64,000 nt of DNA, from contig OX596341.1 of NCBI GenBank assembly GCA_951394405.1, forward strand, positions 2,418,001-2,482,000, given 5' to 3'. The stretch is from Coprinellus micaceus. Taxonomy: Eukaryota; Basidiomycota; Agaricomycetes; Agaricales; Psathyrellaceae. The first letter of the stretch is position 1, and each line of letters opens with the position of its first letter. Under the pieces are notes generated by a model, which was not told the DNA's origin, searched no databases, and was given only the letters and a program-made list of their open reading frames with translations. The position numbers were made by a program, and so were the translations under genes. Positions 1-10,549 of this stretch are shown one piece after another.

Positions 1-1947
1 TTTATGAGGGGTCGAGGTAGTAGGAGCGGGAGCAGGTGCCCATACGCTCCTACCCCACACCTTCCCCTCCCACCACGCTCGTGCGTCTCCGAAGGCGCCT
101 CTCCAGTACAGGCCGCGTAGGTACGCGGTATGCGCCGCGAGAGGGACCGCCTTCTTTTTCGCTGGCTTCTTTTCGCTGGCTCCGCTACCTTCATCGGTCA
201 TGTTGGAGGAAGAGGACGCTTTATATACCCTCATAAGCTTTCTAAATGTGACCTTAAACACCGGTATGGACACGCTGAGATCGTTTGCCGCGCTCGAGAG
301 GGTTGAGGTGAGGTCGTAAATGTCCAACGCGGGCTTTGCCTTCAGTTGCCGGCGTGGGCTTGGTATGGGGGCAGGGACCCCGACAGTCTCGTGGCGAGGT
401 TGGCGAGGAGAGGGCGTGTTGAAGATAGCGAGAAGCTCGCGCACGCCTCGGATGGAGGGTTGAGAGCCTAGGTGGAGGGTGTTCGCTCGGAGCACTGGGT
501 CGGTTTCGATCTCTTTCCCTTTCCCCGTGGGCTCTACAACCCCTTCTGCCACTACTAGCTTCCCGGCTTTCGTACTCTTCCCGCCCTCTTCGATCCCATG
601 TGAAGACGACGACCCGAATCGCAACGTATCTTGCACGTCAACAGGCACGCGCCCATCCTTCCTCTGTATCTCCATCCATAGCTCCCGCGCGTTCTCCTGC
701 CCTCTCACACCTCTCGCCCCTCCTTCCTTAGCTTGCTTGGCCCAGAAGCGAAGCAGGGCTTCGCGGTGCACGTCTTGCATAACGCCGTTCTCGACGTGAC
801 CGCTACGAACATGAGGGGCGGGGAAAGGGAAGGCGCCTGGCTCGTTCAAGAGTCGGGAAGCGAGATACGTCGCAAGAGGGGGAGAGAGCAAGGAAGCTTG
901 GTGCGGGACTCGACCTGGGGGTGCGAGGGCGTTGTACGTACTGAGTAGGAGGCAGGTGTAGGTGTCGGGGTGGAGGGTATAAGGCAGCTGGACTGTTTCT
1001 TCCTCTTTCCTCCCTCTCTTCGCCAGAGCATTGCTATCCGGGTCGACGAGGGCCACTTCATTCCTGTCCTCCGTCGAAGAAGCAGTGACAAGAGGGCGCT
1101 TGACGGTAGGCCGAGGGAGTGTGTCCATCCGATGCAGGATGCGTCGGAGGTACCTGTCGTACGCAGTGGAGTATTTTGGCGTGAGCGCGAGTGCGCGGAG
1201 GAAGAGGTTGAAGTACAGTTCGGATGTGGGGCGAGTTGGGGTGTCCGGAAGGGTTAGGAGAAGGCGGCGCGACTCTTCCTTCGTCTGGAGTGGGCTTTCG
1301 GCTTCCTCTGTCTCTTTTGGGGACGTGTCTGAAGTAGGAGGTAGGGAACGATGACCTCGTTTCGAGGTGTAGATAGGCGTCTCGATGGGGTGGGGTAACG
1401 ATACAAATTCCTCCACCACCCTTTCCAAAGGTAACACCAAATTCCACGACGAAAGATGGGCTGCGCCAAAAATGAGCAAGGGCGCTTGATGGTGGGTTGG
1501 TAGTCGCTCGAGAGAGGCGAAGAGCGGGTCAACGATATGTGTGAGGGTGGAAGCGGGCGAGTGAGAGTGGTGTCTGAAGAGAGTGTAGAGGTGTATCCAA
1601 GTTTTGAGGGTGTCAAGTTGGTTTGCGGGGAGGTTGAGAGAGGAAAGGGTATGCTCTACGCTCGGGGTATCATGGGTGTCGTCACTGGTCGTCGTCGAGG
1701 TAGGGGAGAGGGCTAAGGCCAACCGCCTATACGCCTCCGGTATCGGCGCTCTCCCCACCACCTCCCCGACCCTCGGATGCCCTAGAACAGCAAGGACGCG
1801 CCAGAGTGGCTCCCGGGTCTGCTTGTGAAGTGTGAAGAGGCACTGACGCACGAAGGCGTCGCGTGTGCGGGCGAGGTTCGAATATGGGCGCCTGTGGATG
1901 CTATATCGGAGGATCCATGCTGAACGTAGGAAGAGTGTGCATGTCAT
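1..1947 (-). CDS. PPR-like mitochondrial protein, 3' end cut by window
   Basis: One uninterrupted frame of 649 codons runs from an ATG at 1947 to the window edge, with no stop inside, so the C-terminus lies outside. The N-terminus (about 25 residues: basic, Ser/Arg/Leu-rich, beginning MTCTLFLRSAW) looks like a mitochondrial presequence. The body is helical and shows degenerate 35-residue helix-pair units such as LHPDTYTCLLLSTYNAL and PTSELYFNLFLRALAL, as in fungal PPR/TPR-like organelle RNA factors. A Ser/Lys/Pro-rich stretch lies near the cut end. That it is coding is well supported by codon use and length. The PPR assignment is an inference from weak repeats. It reads away from the NLR array; its promoter lies in 1948-2568. 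Confidence 0.65.
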   Translation of the reverse strand, partial: MTCTLFLRSAWILRYSIHRRPYSNLARTRDAFVRQCLFTLHKQTREPLWRVLAVLGHPRVGEVVGRAPIPEAYRRLALALSPTSTTTSDDTHDTPSVEHTLSSLNLPANQLDTLKTWIHLYTLFRHHSHSPASTLTHIVDPLFASLERLPTHHQAPLLIFGAAHLSSWNLVLPLERVVEEFVSLPHPIETPIYTSKRGHRSLPPTSDTSPKETEEAESPLQTKEESRRLLLTLPDTPTRPTSELYFNLFLRALALTPKYSTAYDRYLRRILHRMDTLPRPTVKRPLVTASSTEDRNEVALVDPDSNALAKRGRKEEETVQLPYTLHPDTYTCLLLSTYNALAPPGRVPHQASLLSPPLATYLASRLLNEPGAFPFPAPHVRSGHVENGVMQDVHREALLRFWAKQAKEGGARGVRGQENARELWMEIQRKDGRVPVDVQDTLRFGSSSSHGIEEGGKSTKAGKLVVAEGVVEPTGKGKEIETDPVLRANTLHLGSQPSIRGVRELLAIFNTPSPRQPRHETVGVPAPIPSPRRQLKAKPALDIYDLTSTLSSAANDLSVSIPVFKVTFRKLMRVYKASSSSNMTDEGSGASEKKPAKKKAVPLAAHTAYLRGLYWRGAFGDARAWWEGKVWGRSVWAPAPAPTTSTPHK

Positions 1948-2568
1948 GCATCAACCTATTTAGATTCATTACACTCTAGGCTAATGGAGTTGAGAAGAGT
2001 GTATCCACTGACCTCTTTTGAGTACGATTCTCCCCGCTACTGTTTCAAGGTAGTGGTGGTACGGTAACAAAATTGGCAGACGCCAGCAGGCGGATGATGT
2101 CAATTTGATGGCGGCTCTCGAACCTTTCGGCGATTTCCGGGCGCTCGCAGCAGCACTGCCAGTGAGGGTCCCAAGTGAACCAGCGATTTTGCACCCTTCT
2201 CGCTATCAAGGTAAGCGCCCCCTGAAGAGAAAATGCACCCTCAAACCCTTGTACCGAACTACCCGTCAGTCGAACAGTACGAAGCAATGATCTTGCATCC
2301 CTTTGAATCACGCCGCCCGGGTGCGCTGTTTTTGTGTTGTGATATCCTCCTGGAAGTTTGAACAAATTAAAGACCCCTGCCGCATTTCTACCCGTCTTAA
2401 GGAACTAAACCCTCTCACTTGTTGCTGTCTAACAGCACCCGTGACGAGTGGGCTTGGCAAGCGCCCGTCTGGAGCGGAGTTGAATATACAATCTCAGTTG
2501 CCCTGCCAAACCATGATGGGGGTTCATTCAAGTTGATCCCTTGCTATGTACTTTGGACCATGACCACC
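1948..2568. other. Intergenic, divergent promoters
   Basis: Spacer between the PPR-like gene (-) and NLR copy 1 (+). It holds the NLR promoter element at 2459-2485. I see no further gene; short open frames here lack splice support and homology. Confidence 0.6.
2459..2485 (+). promoter_or_regulatory. Shared NLR promoter element, copy 1
   Basis: AAGCGCC, a short gap, then GCGGAGTTGAAT, placed about 85-110 bp before the start codon. The same two-part element occurs before all seven NLR genes. This is the most diverged + strand version. Confidence 0.5.
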
Positions 2569-4610
2569 ATGTCGAGCTCAACCTCCTACCTGCAAGGCGC
2601 CCACAACAACAGATTCGAAAGTCTCACGATTACACATCTTGCGCGGAATGCCGGGAGAAGCGCCATGGAGTGTAAGTGTCGCCCAAGTTGCTCTCGCATG
2701 CCAGCGCCATTCATCTCTGACGCATCTAACTCCTAGGTCTGGAAGAGCACATCGCCGTCGGGGCGATCCACAACTCAGATGAGCGATGCGACGCGCCGAC
2801 GTGCTTCCCCGAGACGCGCGTTGCTGTACAAGAGGACATCGTGGGCTGGATCACCCACGGTGATGACGACCAACCGATGCAGCTCATGTGGCTATCGGGA
2901 CCGGCAAGGTCAGGCAAGACAGCCATCGCTGGGTCCGTAGCGGAGTCGTGCGAGATTGGGGAAATTCTGGCGGCTAGCTTTTTCTTCTCATCGGACGCCC
3001 CATCCCCACAGAGGAGTTTGAAGACGTACCTAGTCCCAACGCTGGCATACCAGATGCTACAACACGATGCTCTGGAGGTCATGGAGGAGCATGTCGCAAG
3101 GGCTATCCAACGCGATCCGGCTATATTTAAGAAGAGGCTGAAGGTCCAATTCGAAGCGCTCATCTTAAGGCCGCTGCGAAGGGTGAAGGGGCAGCTCGGG
3201 CCCAACATGCCCAAAGCTATCATTATCGACGGGGTGGATGAGGTAAAATTGGAGAAAGTCGACGCGATTAGCCTACACACGGCACCTCGCCGCGACGAGG
3301 ACGACCACCTCGAAATCATCTCCTGCCTCCTTCACGCTGCAAAGGATCCCGCCTTCCCCTTCCGAATAGTCATCATCAGTCGGCCCGAGCGGGTCTTCAC
3401 CGATTTCTTCTCGACGCAAGCTATGGCCCTGAGCAAGCAGCTATTTCTCAACGACGACTATGATCCAGATTCCGACATCAGGCTATACCTTACATCCAAG
3501 TTTAAAGAGTTGCAGTGGCGGTACGGCTTGCCTCCCTCCTGGCCAGGTGGAGAAGTCATAGAGCACATCGCCGAAAGAGCTTCAGGGCAGTTTTTATATG
3601 CCGCAACTGTCATTCGCTTCGTGGCCAGTGGCGCGACCCCACCACCGGCTCAACTCGATGCTCTTTTTCCCCTCCGGCCTATATGGAAAAACCTTTCGGG
3701 TCGCGGATTGAACTCACTGGACGCGCTCTACACGGATATCCTAATGGCCAGTCCAAATCCCACGCTGGCGGTGCAATGGATTGGGTGCATCACCCATTAC
3801 CCCGCAACTGCTTGGTTCCTGCGAACCTTCCTGGAAAGCGAACCAGGTCAAGGAGAACATATCCTGAGACCTTTGGCCTCGCTAATCTCCATTCCCGACC
3901 TTTCCAAGGGCCGTGAAGAGCGGTATCGCATCTATCACCAGTCCCTCCTCGACTTTTTGGTGAGAAAGGACTATGGTCCGGGAGGTCTTTATTTGGATGA
4001 TCGGGGCTCATCGGCAATGATCTGGGCATGGTTAAGCCTAACAATAAGTGCGCAACCAGATTCTACAGCCTGCTTTTTTGACCTTGTCTTACATTACACA
4101 CTTCCTAGGAAAAGGACCTGCAACACCTCTAACGGAATCGGAAAAAAACACATATCTCGGCGTTCTAACTGACCCAAAATTCATCGCTTACATTCTCAGC
4201 TCACTCTTCCTCTCATTGAAACGGTTTTCGGAAAAGGACGTCTTCACCTGTGATTTATACTGGTGGGGGAACCAGGTGCTGGGCAGAGGATATAACTCGA
4301 CGGACTCGACATACTCGCTAGATGTTCTGAGATTGAACCACAAATTTGTGAGCCCTCGTTAATTGAAATTTGTTCCGACATCGCTCCTAGTAACTAATTA
4401 ACCTTTCCACAGTGCTTGGGGTCGCAAGGCCCGTGTCGGGGATCGTGCACGAAATGGAGTGGAGATATGTTCCGGGCCTTTGCGGATCATGACTGGACTA
4501 TACCCAGTCCAGAGCTATGGCAGCGCTACACGGCCGAAAGGGAGGACGGACGGTGCAGGAATCTTTGGGAGGAGGTCCGCTCAGCTTTTATACCTCCACA
4601 TTCCGGGTGA
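2569..4610 (+). CDS. NACHT/STAND NTPase (NLR-like), copy 1
   Basis: Four exons: 2569-2671, 2737-4047, 4109-4347, 4413-4610, giving 616 aa. Exon 1 encodes the short N-terminal motif (SYLQGAH...ITH, residues 1-34). Exon 2 holds the NACHT: Walker A GPARSGKT near residue 92, Walker B IIIDGVDEV near 200, the sensor-like VIISRPERVF near 250, and a winged-helix-like end (RPLASLISIPD...YHQSLLDFL). Exons 3 and 4 encode a small C-terminal region with YWW and a C-x6-C-x3-C-x2-W motif. No LRR, WD40 or TPR repeats. Oddities: Arg inside the P-loop where the other copies have Gly, and a weak intron 2 donor (GTGCGC against GTAAGT elsewhere). The start was chosen by alignment with the other copies (ATG after CCACC). 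Likely role: intracellular NLR-type sensor of non-self or damage (family inference). Confidence 0.85.
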
Positions 4611-5191
4611 ACTCTGGATCGGCATGAGGCGCCTCGCTCGCGTTGGGTTGTATCCGTATTTTTTCTAGTGGCCACCGAGTGGAAACCTATGACTACTCAG
4701 TCGTGTTGAGGATGTAGAAATTGAACTGCCCATGTCTTGCTATGAGCTTCGGAGGACCATGAATCGGACCTGCGAATACACGCAAAGTATACGGACCTAC
4801 TACGTCGTCTACTATGCAACAAAATAGTATCTGACCGAATGATGAAAGGGTCGGAAGCGGCCTCCGTGTCAGTTAGGGCCGACTTGGGCCCGACTGAGAG
4901 GCTCCGAACCGCCCCTTGAAGTGCCCTCGAGATGCGGGGCATGCACTTGAGAGGGTGGATTATTGCCTAACGTACGAATACCGAAGTAAGCGGAACGGAT
5001 GTTGGGATGATAGTTGGGAAGGAGGTCCGGGCAGTAGTCGGTTAAAACGAGGTGGAGGGGACAGTCCGAAATTGAGTAAACTCTGGCGAGGGCACATTAG
5101 GCGCCAGGAGCGGAGTTGAATTTCCGATCGAACACGAGGCCGCGACACGAGGATGCTGATGCATCAGCGCCTACCTCGATCCATTACCACC
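4611..5191. repeat. Tandem-array spacer, copies 1-2
   Basis: This spacer is homologous to 7236-7938, 9978-10549 and the region after copy 4. Shared blocks include TGTAGAAATTGAA, CCTTGAAGTGC..CGA(G/A)AT and ACGAGGTGGAG..ACAGTCCGAAATTGAG. Its 3' end is the promoter of copy 2. No gene seen. Confidence 0.7.
5097..5130 (+). promoter_or_regulatory. Shared NLR promoter element, copy 2
   Basis: TTAGGCGCC at 5097-5105, followed by GCGGAGTTGAATTTCCGATC, 87-95 bp before the start. It is followed by the perfect palindrome GCTGATGCATCAGC at 5155-5168. Confidence 0.55.
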
Positions 5192-7235
5192 ATGTCGAAC
5201 TCAACCTCTTATCTACAAGGCGCTCATGACGTCCGAATCGACACCCTCACGATTACACATGTTGCTGGGAATGCTGGGAGAAGCGCTATGGAGTGTAAGT
5301 AGAGGCGTACTGACATGCCGGCTCCCTTCATCTTTGACACTTTCGCAGATCTGCATGACCACATCGCCATCGGGGCAATCCACAACTCGGATGAGCGCTG
5401 TGACGCACCGACGTGCTTCCCCGAGACCCGCGTTGCCGTACAGGAAGACATTGTGAGCTGGATCACCAACGGGGACCAAGACGATCAGCCGACTCGGATG
5501 CAGCTCTTGTGGATATCGGGGCCAGCTGGGGCAGGCAAGACGGCGATCGCTGGCTCAGTCGCAGAAACATGCTACGAGAGGGACATCCTGGCCGCGAGTT
5601 TCTTCTTCTCATCCTACGCCCCTTCTCCAGAGCGAAGCTCGAAACGGTACCTGGTGCCGACGCTGGCACACCAGCTACTGCAGCATGAAGGTCTGGAGGC
5701 CATGGAGGAACATGTTGCACGGGCAATCCATCGAGATACCACCATATTCAAGAAGAGGCTGAAAGATCAATTCGAAACGCTCATCTTGAAGCCGCTGCGG
5801 AAGATGAAGGGACAGCTCGGCCCCAATTTCCCCAAAGCTATCATCATCGACGGGGTGGATGAAGTGAAGGTGGAGAAAACTGACGCGAGTAGCCGGCACA
5901 CGGCACCTCGCCGCGACGAGGATGACCACCTCGAAATAATCTCGTGCCTCCTCCACGCTGCGAAGGACCCCGCATTCCCTTTCAGAATAGTCATCATCAG
6001 TCGGCCCGAGCGGGTTTTCACCGATTTCTTCTCGACACAAGATATGGCCCTGAGCAAGCGGCTATTCCTCAACGATGAATACGACCCCGATTCCGACGTC
6101 AGGCTGTATCTTATATCCATATTCGCTGAGCTGCGCCGCCGGTATGGCTTGCCTCCCTCATGGCCAGGTGAAGAAGTCGTAGGGCACATTGTAGAAAGAG
6201 CGTCAGGGCAGTTCGTGTATGCAGCGACTGTCATTCGCTTCGTGACCGGTGGTTCAAGCGCACCGCCGGCTCAACTCGACGCACTTTTCCCCCTCCGACC
6301 TCTGTCTAGGAATTGCTTAGGTCGTGGCCTAAGCTCACTGGATGCACTCTACGCTGACATCTTGAGGTCCAGTCCCGATCCTAACCTTGCGGTGGAATGG
6401 ATCTGGTGTATTTCGGACACTTTAAACCGACTCTGGGTAGCCATACCTGCTTGGGTACTGAGGACCTTTCTTGAAACCGAACCAGGTCAAGGAGAACATA
6501 TCCTGAGGCCTTTGGCCTCACTAGTCTCCATCCCCGATCCTACGAAGTATCGCGAAGAGCCGTATCACATCTACCACAAGTCCCTCATCGACTTTCTGGC
6601 GAACAAGGGCCGTTGTCCGGAAGATCTTTATGCGGGAGATGGAGGTTCATTGACAATTACCGGGGCATGGTTATGCCTGACAAAGAGTAAGTCCTCATCC
6701 GCAACCTCTTTGTCGACCCTCCCTTAGGCTTCTTACACACTCGGTAGGGAAAGGGCCTGTGACACCCCTCATGGAATCAGAAAAAAACGAATATCTCGGT
6801 GCTCTGACCGACCAAATCATCCTCTCTCACATCAACTCAGTTGGCAATGCATTGGAACGGGTTTCAGAAGATGTTCTCCTAACCTGTGACTTGTTCTGGT
6901 GGATGAGCCAGGTGCTCGACAGAGGATATGACCGGCACGTCACCATCCAAATGTTCCATATTCTCGAATCCAACCACAAAATTGTGAGCCATTAACAAAC
7001 CAATTCTATTCCAACACTGCTCCTGGCATGCACCTAACCAACCTCTCTACAGTGTTGCAAATCGCAAGGTCCATGTCGAGAATCGTGCACGAAGTGGAGT
7101 AGGGATACCTTCCGGGCGTTTGCGCATCATGACTGGACTATACCCAGTGTAGAGTTATGGCAGCGCTATACGAACGAAAGGGGTGAGGCCCGCATTGATC
7201 TTTGGGAGGAGGTTTGTTCAGCTTTGGGACGTTAG
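5192..7235 (+). CDS. NACHT/STAND NTPase (NLR-like), copy 2
   Basis: Exons 5192-5294, 5349-6686, 6748-6983, 7053-7235; 619 aa. Same modules as copy 1: motif exon, NACHT exon (Walker A GPAGAGKT, Walker B IIIDGVDEV, VIISRPERVF), WW-containing exon 3 and Cys-containing exon 4. A few extra residues sit in the helical part before WVLRTFLE. Exon 4 ends five codons earlier than in copies 1, 3 and 4 because its last codons differ and run into TAG. Intron 1 is 54 nt and is shorter than in its sisters. Close relative of copy 3 at DNA level. Function as for the family: ATP/GTP-driven switch protein, presumed cytosolic; ligand and effector unknown. Confidence 0.85.
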
Positions 7236-7938
7236 TGTTACAGTGATTCAGTCATTGGGCCTTGAATTGGTATGATCATTCGGCTACATCTGTATTTTGG
7301 AGGCTGTAGTCACCATCGAGTACTACGACGAGTAGAGACCTACGATCCCTCGGCTTTGATGATGTAGAAATTGAAACCGCCCATGTAATTGAACTACGTG
7401 CTACGGGCTTCGGAGGTTCGGGAATCGGACCTGCGAAGGCACGCAAAGTATATGGATCTACGCCATCTCCCAGGCAAGAAAAACAGTGCTCAAAGTATCT
7501 GACCGAATGATGAAAGAGTCGGAACTCGGTGTAAGTTAGGGCCAGGGAGATCACGATTGGGCCCGATTGAGAGGCTCTGAGCTGCCCCTTGAAGCGCCCT
7601 TGAGATACGGGGAATGAAATTGAGAGGATAGACTATTGCCTAACCCGTACCCCTCTCGCATTCGAGCCAGTTTTACAATGACCACGAGGCCTAACTTACG
7701 AGTGCCCAAATAAGTGCCCGTCAACGATCGAGGGCCTGGGACGGGTGTTAGGGTGGGAGTTGAAAAGAAGATTCGGGAAATGGTCGGTTAAAACGAGGTG
7801 GAGGAGACAGTCCGAAATTGAGTACATTCTGGTCGACGTCAAATTAGGCGCCAGCAGCGGAGTTGAATTTCCGATCGAACACGAGGCCGCGACACGAGGA
7901 TGCTGATGCATCAGCGCCTACCTCGACCCATTACCGCC
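7236..7938. repeat. Tandem-array spacer, copies 2-3
   Basis: The longest of the spacers (703 bp). It is homologous to the other + array spacers across almost its whole length, with a CAAATAAGTGCCCGTCAACG block near 7707. The last 150 bp are nearly the same as before copies 2 and 4. No gene seen. Confidence 0.7.
7844..7877 (+). promoter_or_regulatory. Shared NLR promoter element, copy 3
   Basis: TTAGGCGCC at 7844-7852, then GCGGAGTTGAATTTCCGATC, 87-95 bp before the start. The palindrome GCTGATGCATCAGC follows at 7902-7915. Confidence 0.55.
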
Positions 7939-9977
7939 ATGTCGAACTCAACCTCCTACCTACAAGGCGCTCACGACCTCCGAATCGACACCCTCACGAT
8001 TACACATGTTGCTGGGAATGCTGGGAGAAGCGCTATGGAGTGTAAGTAGCGCCCAAGCCGTACTGGCATGCTGGCTCCCTTCATCTTTGACACCTTCATG
8101 TACAGATCTGGAGGACCACATCGCCATCGGGGCAATCCACAACTCGGATGAGCGCTGTGACGCACCGACGTGCTTCCCTGAGACCCGTGTCGCCGTACAA
8201 CAGGACATCGTGAGCTGGATCACCCACGGGGACCAAGACAATCAGCCGATGCAGCTCTTGTGGATATCGGGGCCAGCTGGGGCAGGCAAGACGGCGATTG
8301 CTGGCTCAGTCGCGGAAACATGCTACGAGAGGAACATCCTGGCCGCGAGCTTCTTCTTCTCATCCTATGCCCCTTCTCCAGAGCGAAGCTCGAAACGGTA
8401 CCTAGTGCCGACGCTGGCACACCAGTTACTGCAACATGAAGGTCTGGAGGCCATGGGGGAACATATTGCACGGGCAATCCATCGAGATACCACCATATTC
8501 AAGAAGAGGTTGAAAGACCAATTTGAAGCACTCATCTTGAAGCCACTGCGGATGATGAAGGGGCAGCTTGGCAGCGATATCCCTCGTGCCATCATCGTGG
8601 ACGGCGTGGATGAGGTGAAGGCAGAGAGAAACGAAGCTAGTAGTCAACATACGCCTCCTCGCCGCGGCGAGGACGACCACCTCGAAATAATCTCGTGCCT
8701 ACTCCACGCGGCTCAGGACCCCGCCTTCCCCTTCCGGATAGTCATTGTCAGTCGCCCCGAGCGGGTCTTCACCGATTTCTTCTCGACCCAAGCTATGGCC
8801 CTGAGCAAGCGGATATTTCTCAACGACGAATACGATGCCGATTCCGACATCAGGCTATACCTCACGTCCAAGTTCGCAGAGCTGCGGCGCCGGTATGGCC
8901 TATCTCATTCATGGCCGGGCGAGGAAGTCATCGAACATATTGTACGGAGGGCGTCAAGGCAGTTTGCATATGCCGCAACTGTCATTCGCTTTGTGGCCAG
9001 CGGCGCGGCCCCACCACCCGCTCAACTCGACACACTTTTCCCCCTCCGGCCTATTCACAAGAACCGTTCGGGTCGTGGGCTGAGCTCATTGGACGCACTC
9101 TACACGAGCATCCTAATCTCCAGTCCAAATCCCAAGCTGGCGGCTCAATGGATCATGTGCATCTCCCGCTCCCCAGGGTCCGCCTGGTTTCTGAGAACTT
9201 TTCTCGAAAGTGAGCCTGGTCAAGGAGAACATATCCTGAGGCCTTTGGCCTCGCTGATTGCCATTCCTGATCTCGGTAAAGATCGCGAAGAGCGGTATCG
9301 CATCTACCACAAGTCTCTCCTCGATTTTCTGGAGAACAAGGACCATTGCCACGAAGATCTTTACGTGGACGATAGAGCTTCATTTGCAATTACCAGGGCA
9401 TGGGTACGCCTGACGATGAGTAAGTCCTCATCCACAGCCTGTTTGTTGACCCTCTCTTACACACTCGGTAGGAAAAGGGCCTGCGACACCCCTCATGGAA
9501 TCGGAAATAAATAAATATCTCGGGGCTCTAGCCGACAAAGACTTCGTCTTTTACATTGTTGGCGAAATCCTCCGTGCATTTGAACGGGTTTCAGAAGAAG
9601 ACCTCTTAACCTGTGACTTGTTCTGGTGGATGAGCCACGCGCTCGGCGGAGGATGTGGCCCGAGCATCATCATATTCGTGTTGCGTCTTCTGGAAGTCAA
9701 CCACAAAATCGTGAGCCCTTCACAAGCCTATTCTATTCTGGCATCACTCCTAATATGCACCTAACCAACCTTTCCACAGTGCCGTAAATCCCAAGGCTCG
9801 TGTCGAGAATCATGCACGAAATGGAGCAGGGATACCTTCCGAGCGTTTGCGGATCGTGGCTGGACTATACCCAGTGCAGAGTTATGGCAGCGCTATACGA
9901 ACGAAAGGGATGAGGCCCGGCGCATTGATCTCCGGCGGGAAGTCCGTTCAGCTTTTATGCCCACACATTCTGGGTGA
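7939..9977 (+). CDS. NACHT/STAND NTPase (NLR-like), copy 3
   Basis: Exons 7939-8041, 8106-9419, 9472-9710, 9780-9977; 617 aa. Walker A GPAGAGKT, Walker B IIVDGVDEV, VIVSRPERVF, and the winged-helix-like end with YHKSLLDFLENK. Exon 3 carries CDLFWWMSHAL; exon 4 carries CRKSQGSCRESCTKW and GWTIPSAELWQRY. Exon 1 has exactly the 103-nt length of the other copies. Intron 1 (64 nt) is identical base for base to intron 1 of copy 4, although the coding exons differ, which points to recent exchange between copies. The conserved SGQF...YAAT motif reads SRQFAYAAT here. Confidence 0.85.
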
Positions 9978-10549
9978 ACTCTGAATCGGCATACGGTTCC
10001 TCGCTTGTGCATTAGGTTATACCCCTATTTTTTCTAATGACCACTCGGAATTGAAACCTATGACTACTCGGTCGTGTTGAATATGTAGAAATTGAAACTG
10101 CACATGTCGTGCTATTGGCTTCGGAGGTTCAGGAATCAGACCTGAGAATCTACGTCATCTGCTGTGGAACAAAATAGTGCTCAAAGTCATTTAGGGCAGG
10201 CTTGGGCCCAAGTGAGAGGCTCTGGACCGCCCCTTGAAGTGCTCTCGAAATGCGGGGCATGCAATTGAGAGGGTGGATTATTGCCTAATTTACAAAAACC
10301 CGTAGCCCTCCCGCCTTGAATGACCACGAGGCCTAACTTACGAATGCCGAAATAAGTGCCCATCAACGAAGATTCGGACAATGGGCGGTTGGAACGAGGT
10401 GGGGAGGACAGTCCGAAATTGAGCAAACTCTGGTCGACGTCAAATTAGGCGCCGTGAGCGGAGTTGAATTTCCGATCGGACACGAGGCCGCGACACGAGG
10501 ATGCATGATCATGCATCAGCATCAGCGCCTACCTCGACCCATTACCGCC
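9978..10549. repeat. Tandem-array spacer, copies 3-4
   Basis: Homologous to the other + array spacers but shorter, with an internal deletion relative to 7236-7938. It ends in the promoter of copy 4. No gene seen. Confidence 0.7.
10445..10516 (+). promoter_or_regulatory. Shared NLR promoter element, copy 4
   Basis: TTAGGCGCC at 10445-10453 and GCGGAGTTGAATTTCCGATC downstream, 97-105 bp before the start. The nearby palindrome is changed here to ATGCATGATCATGCAT at 10501-10516, a perfect 16-bp palindrome. Confidence 0.55.
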
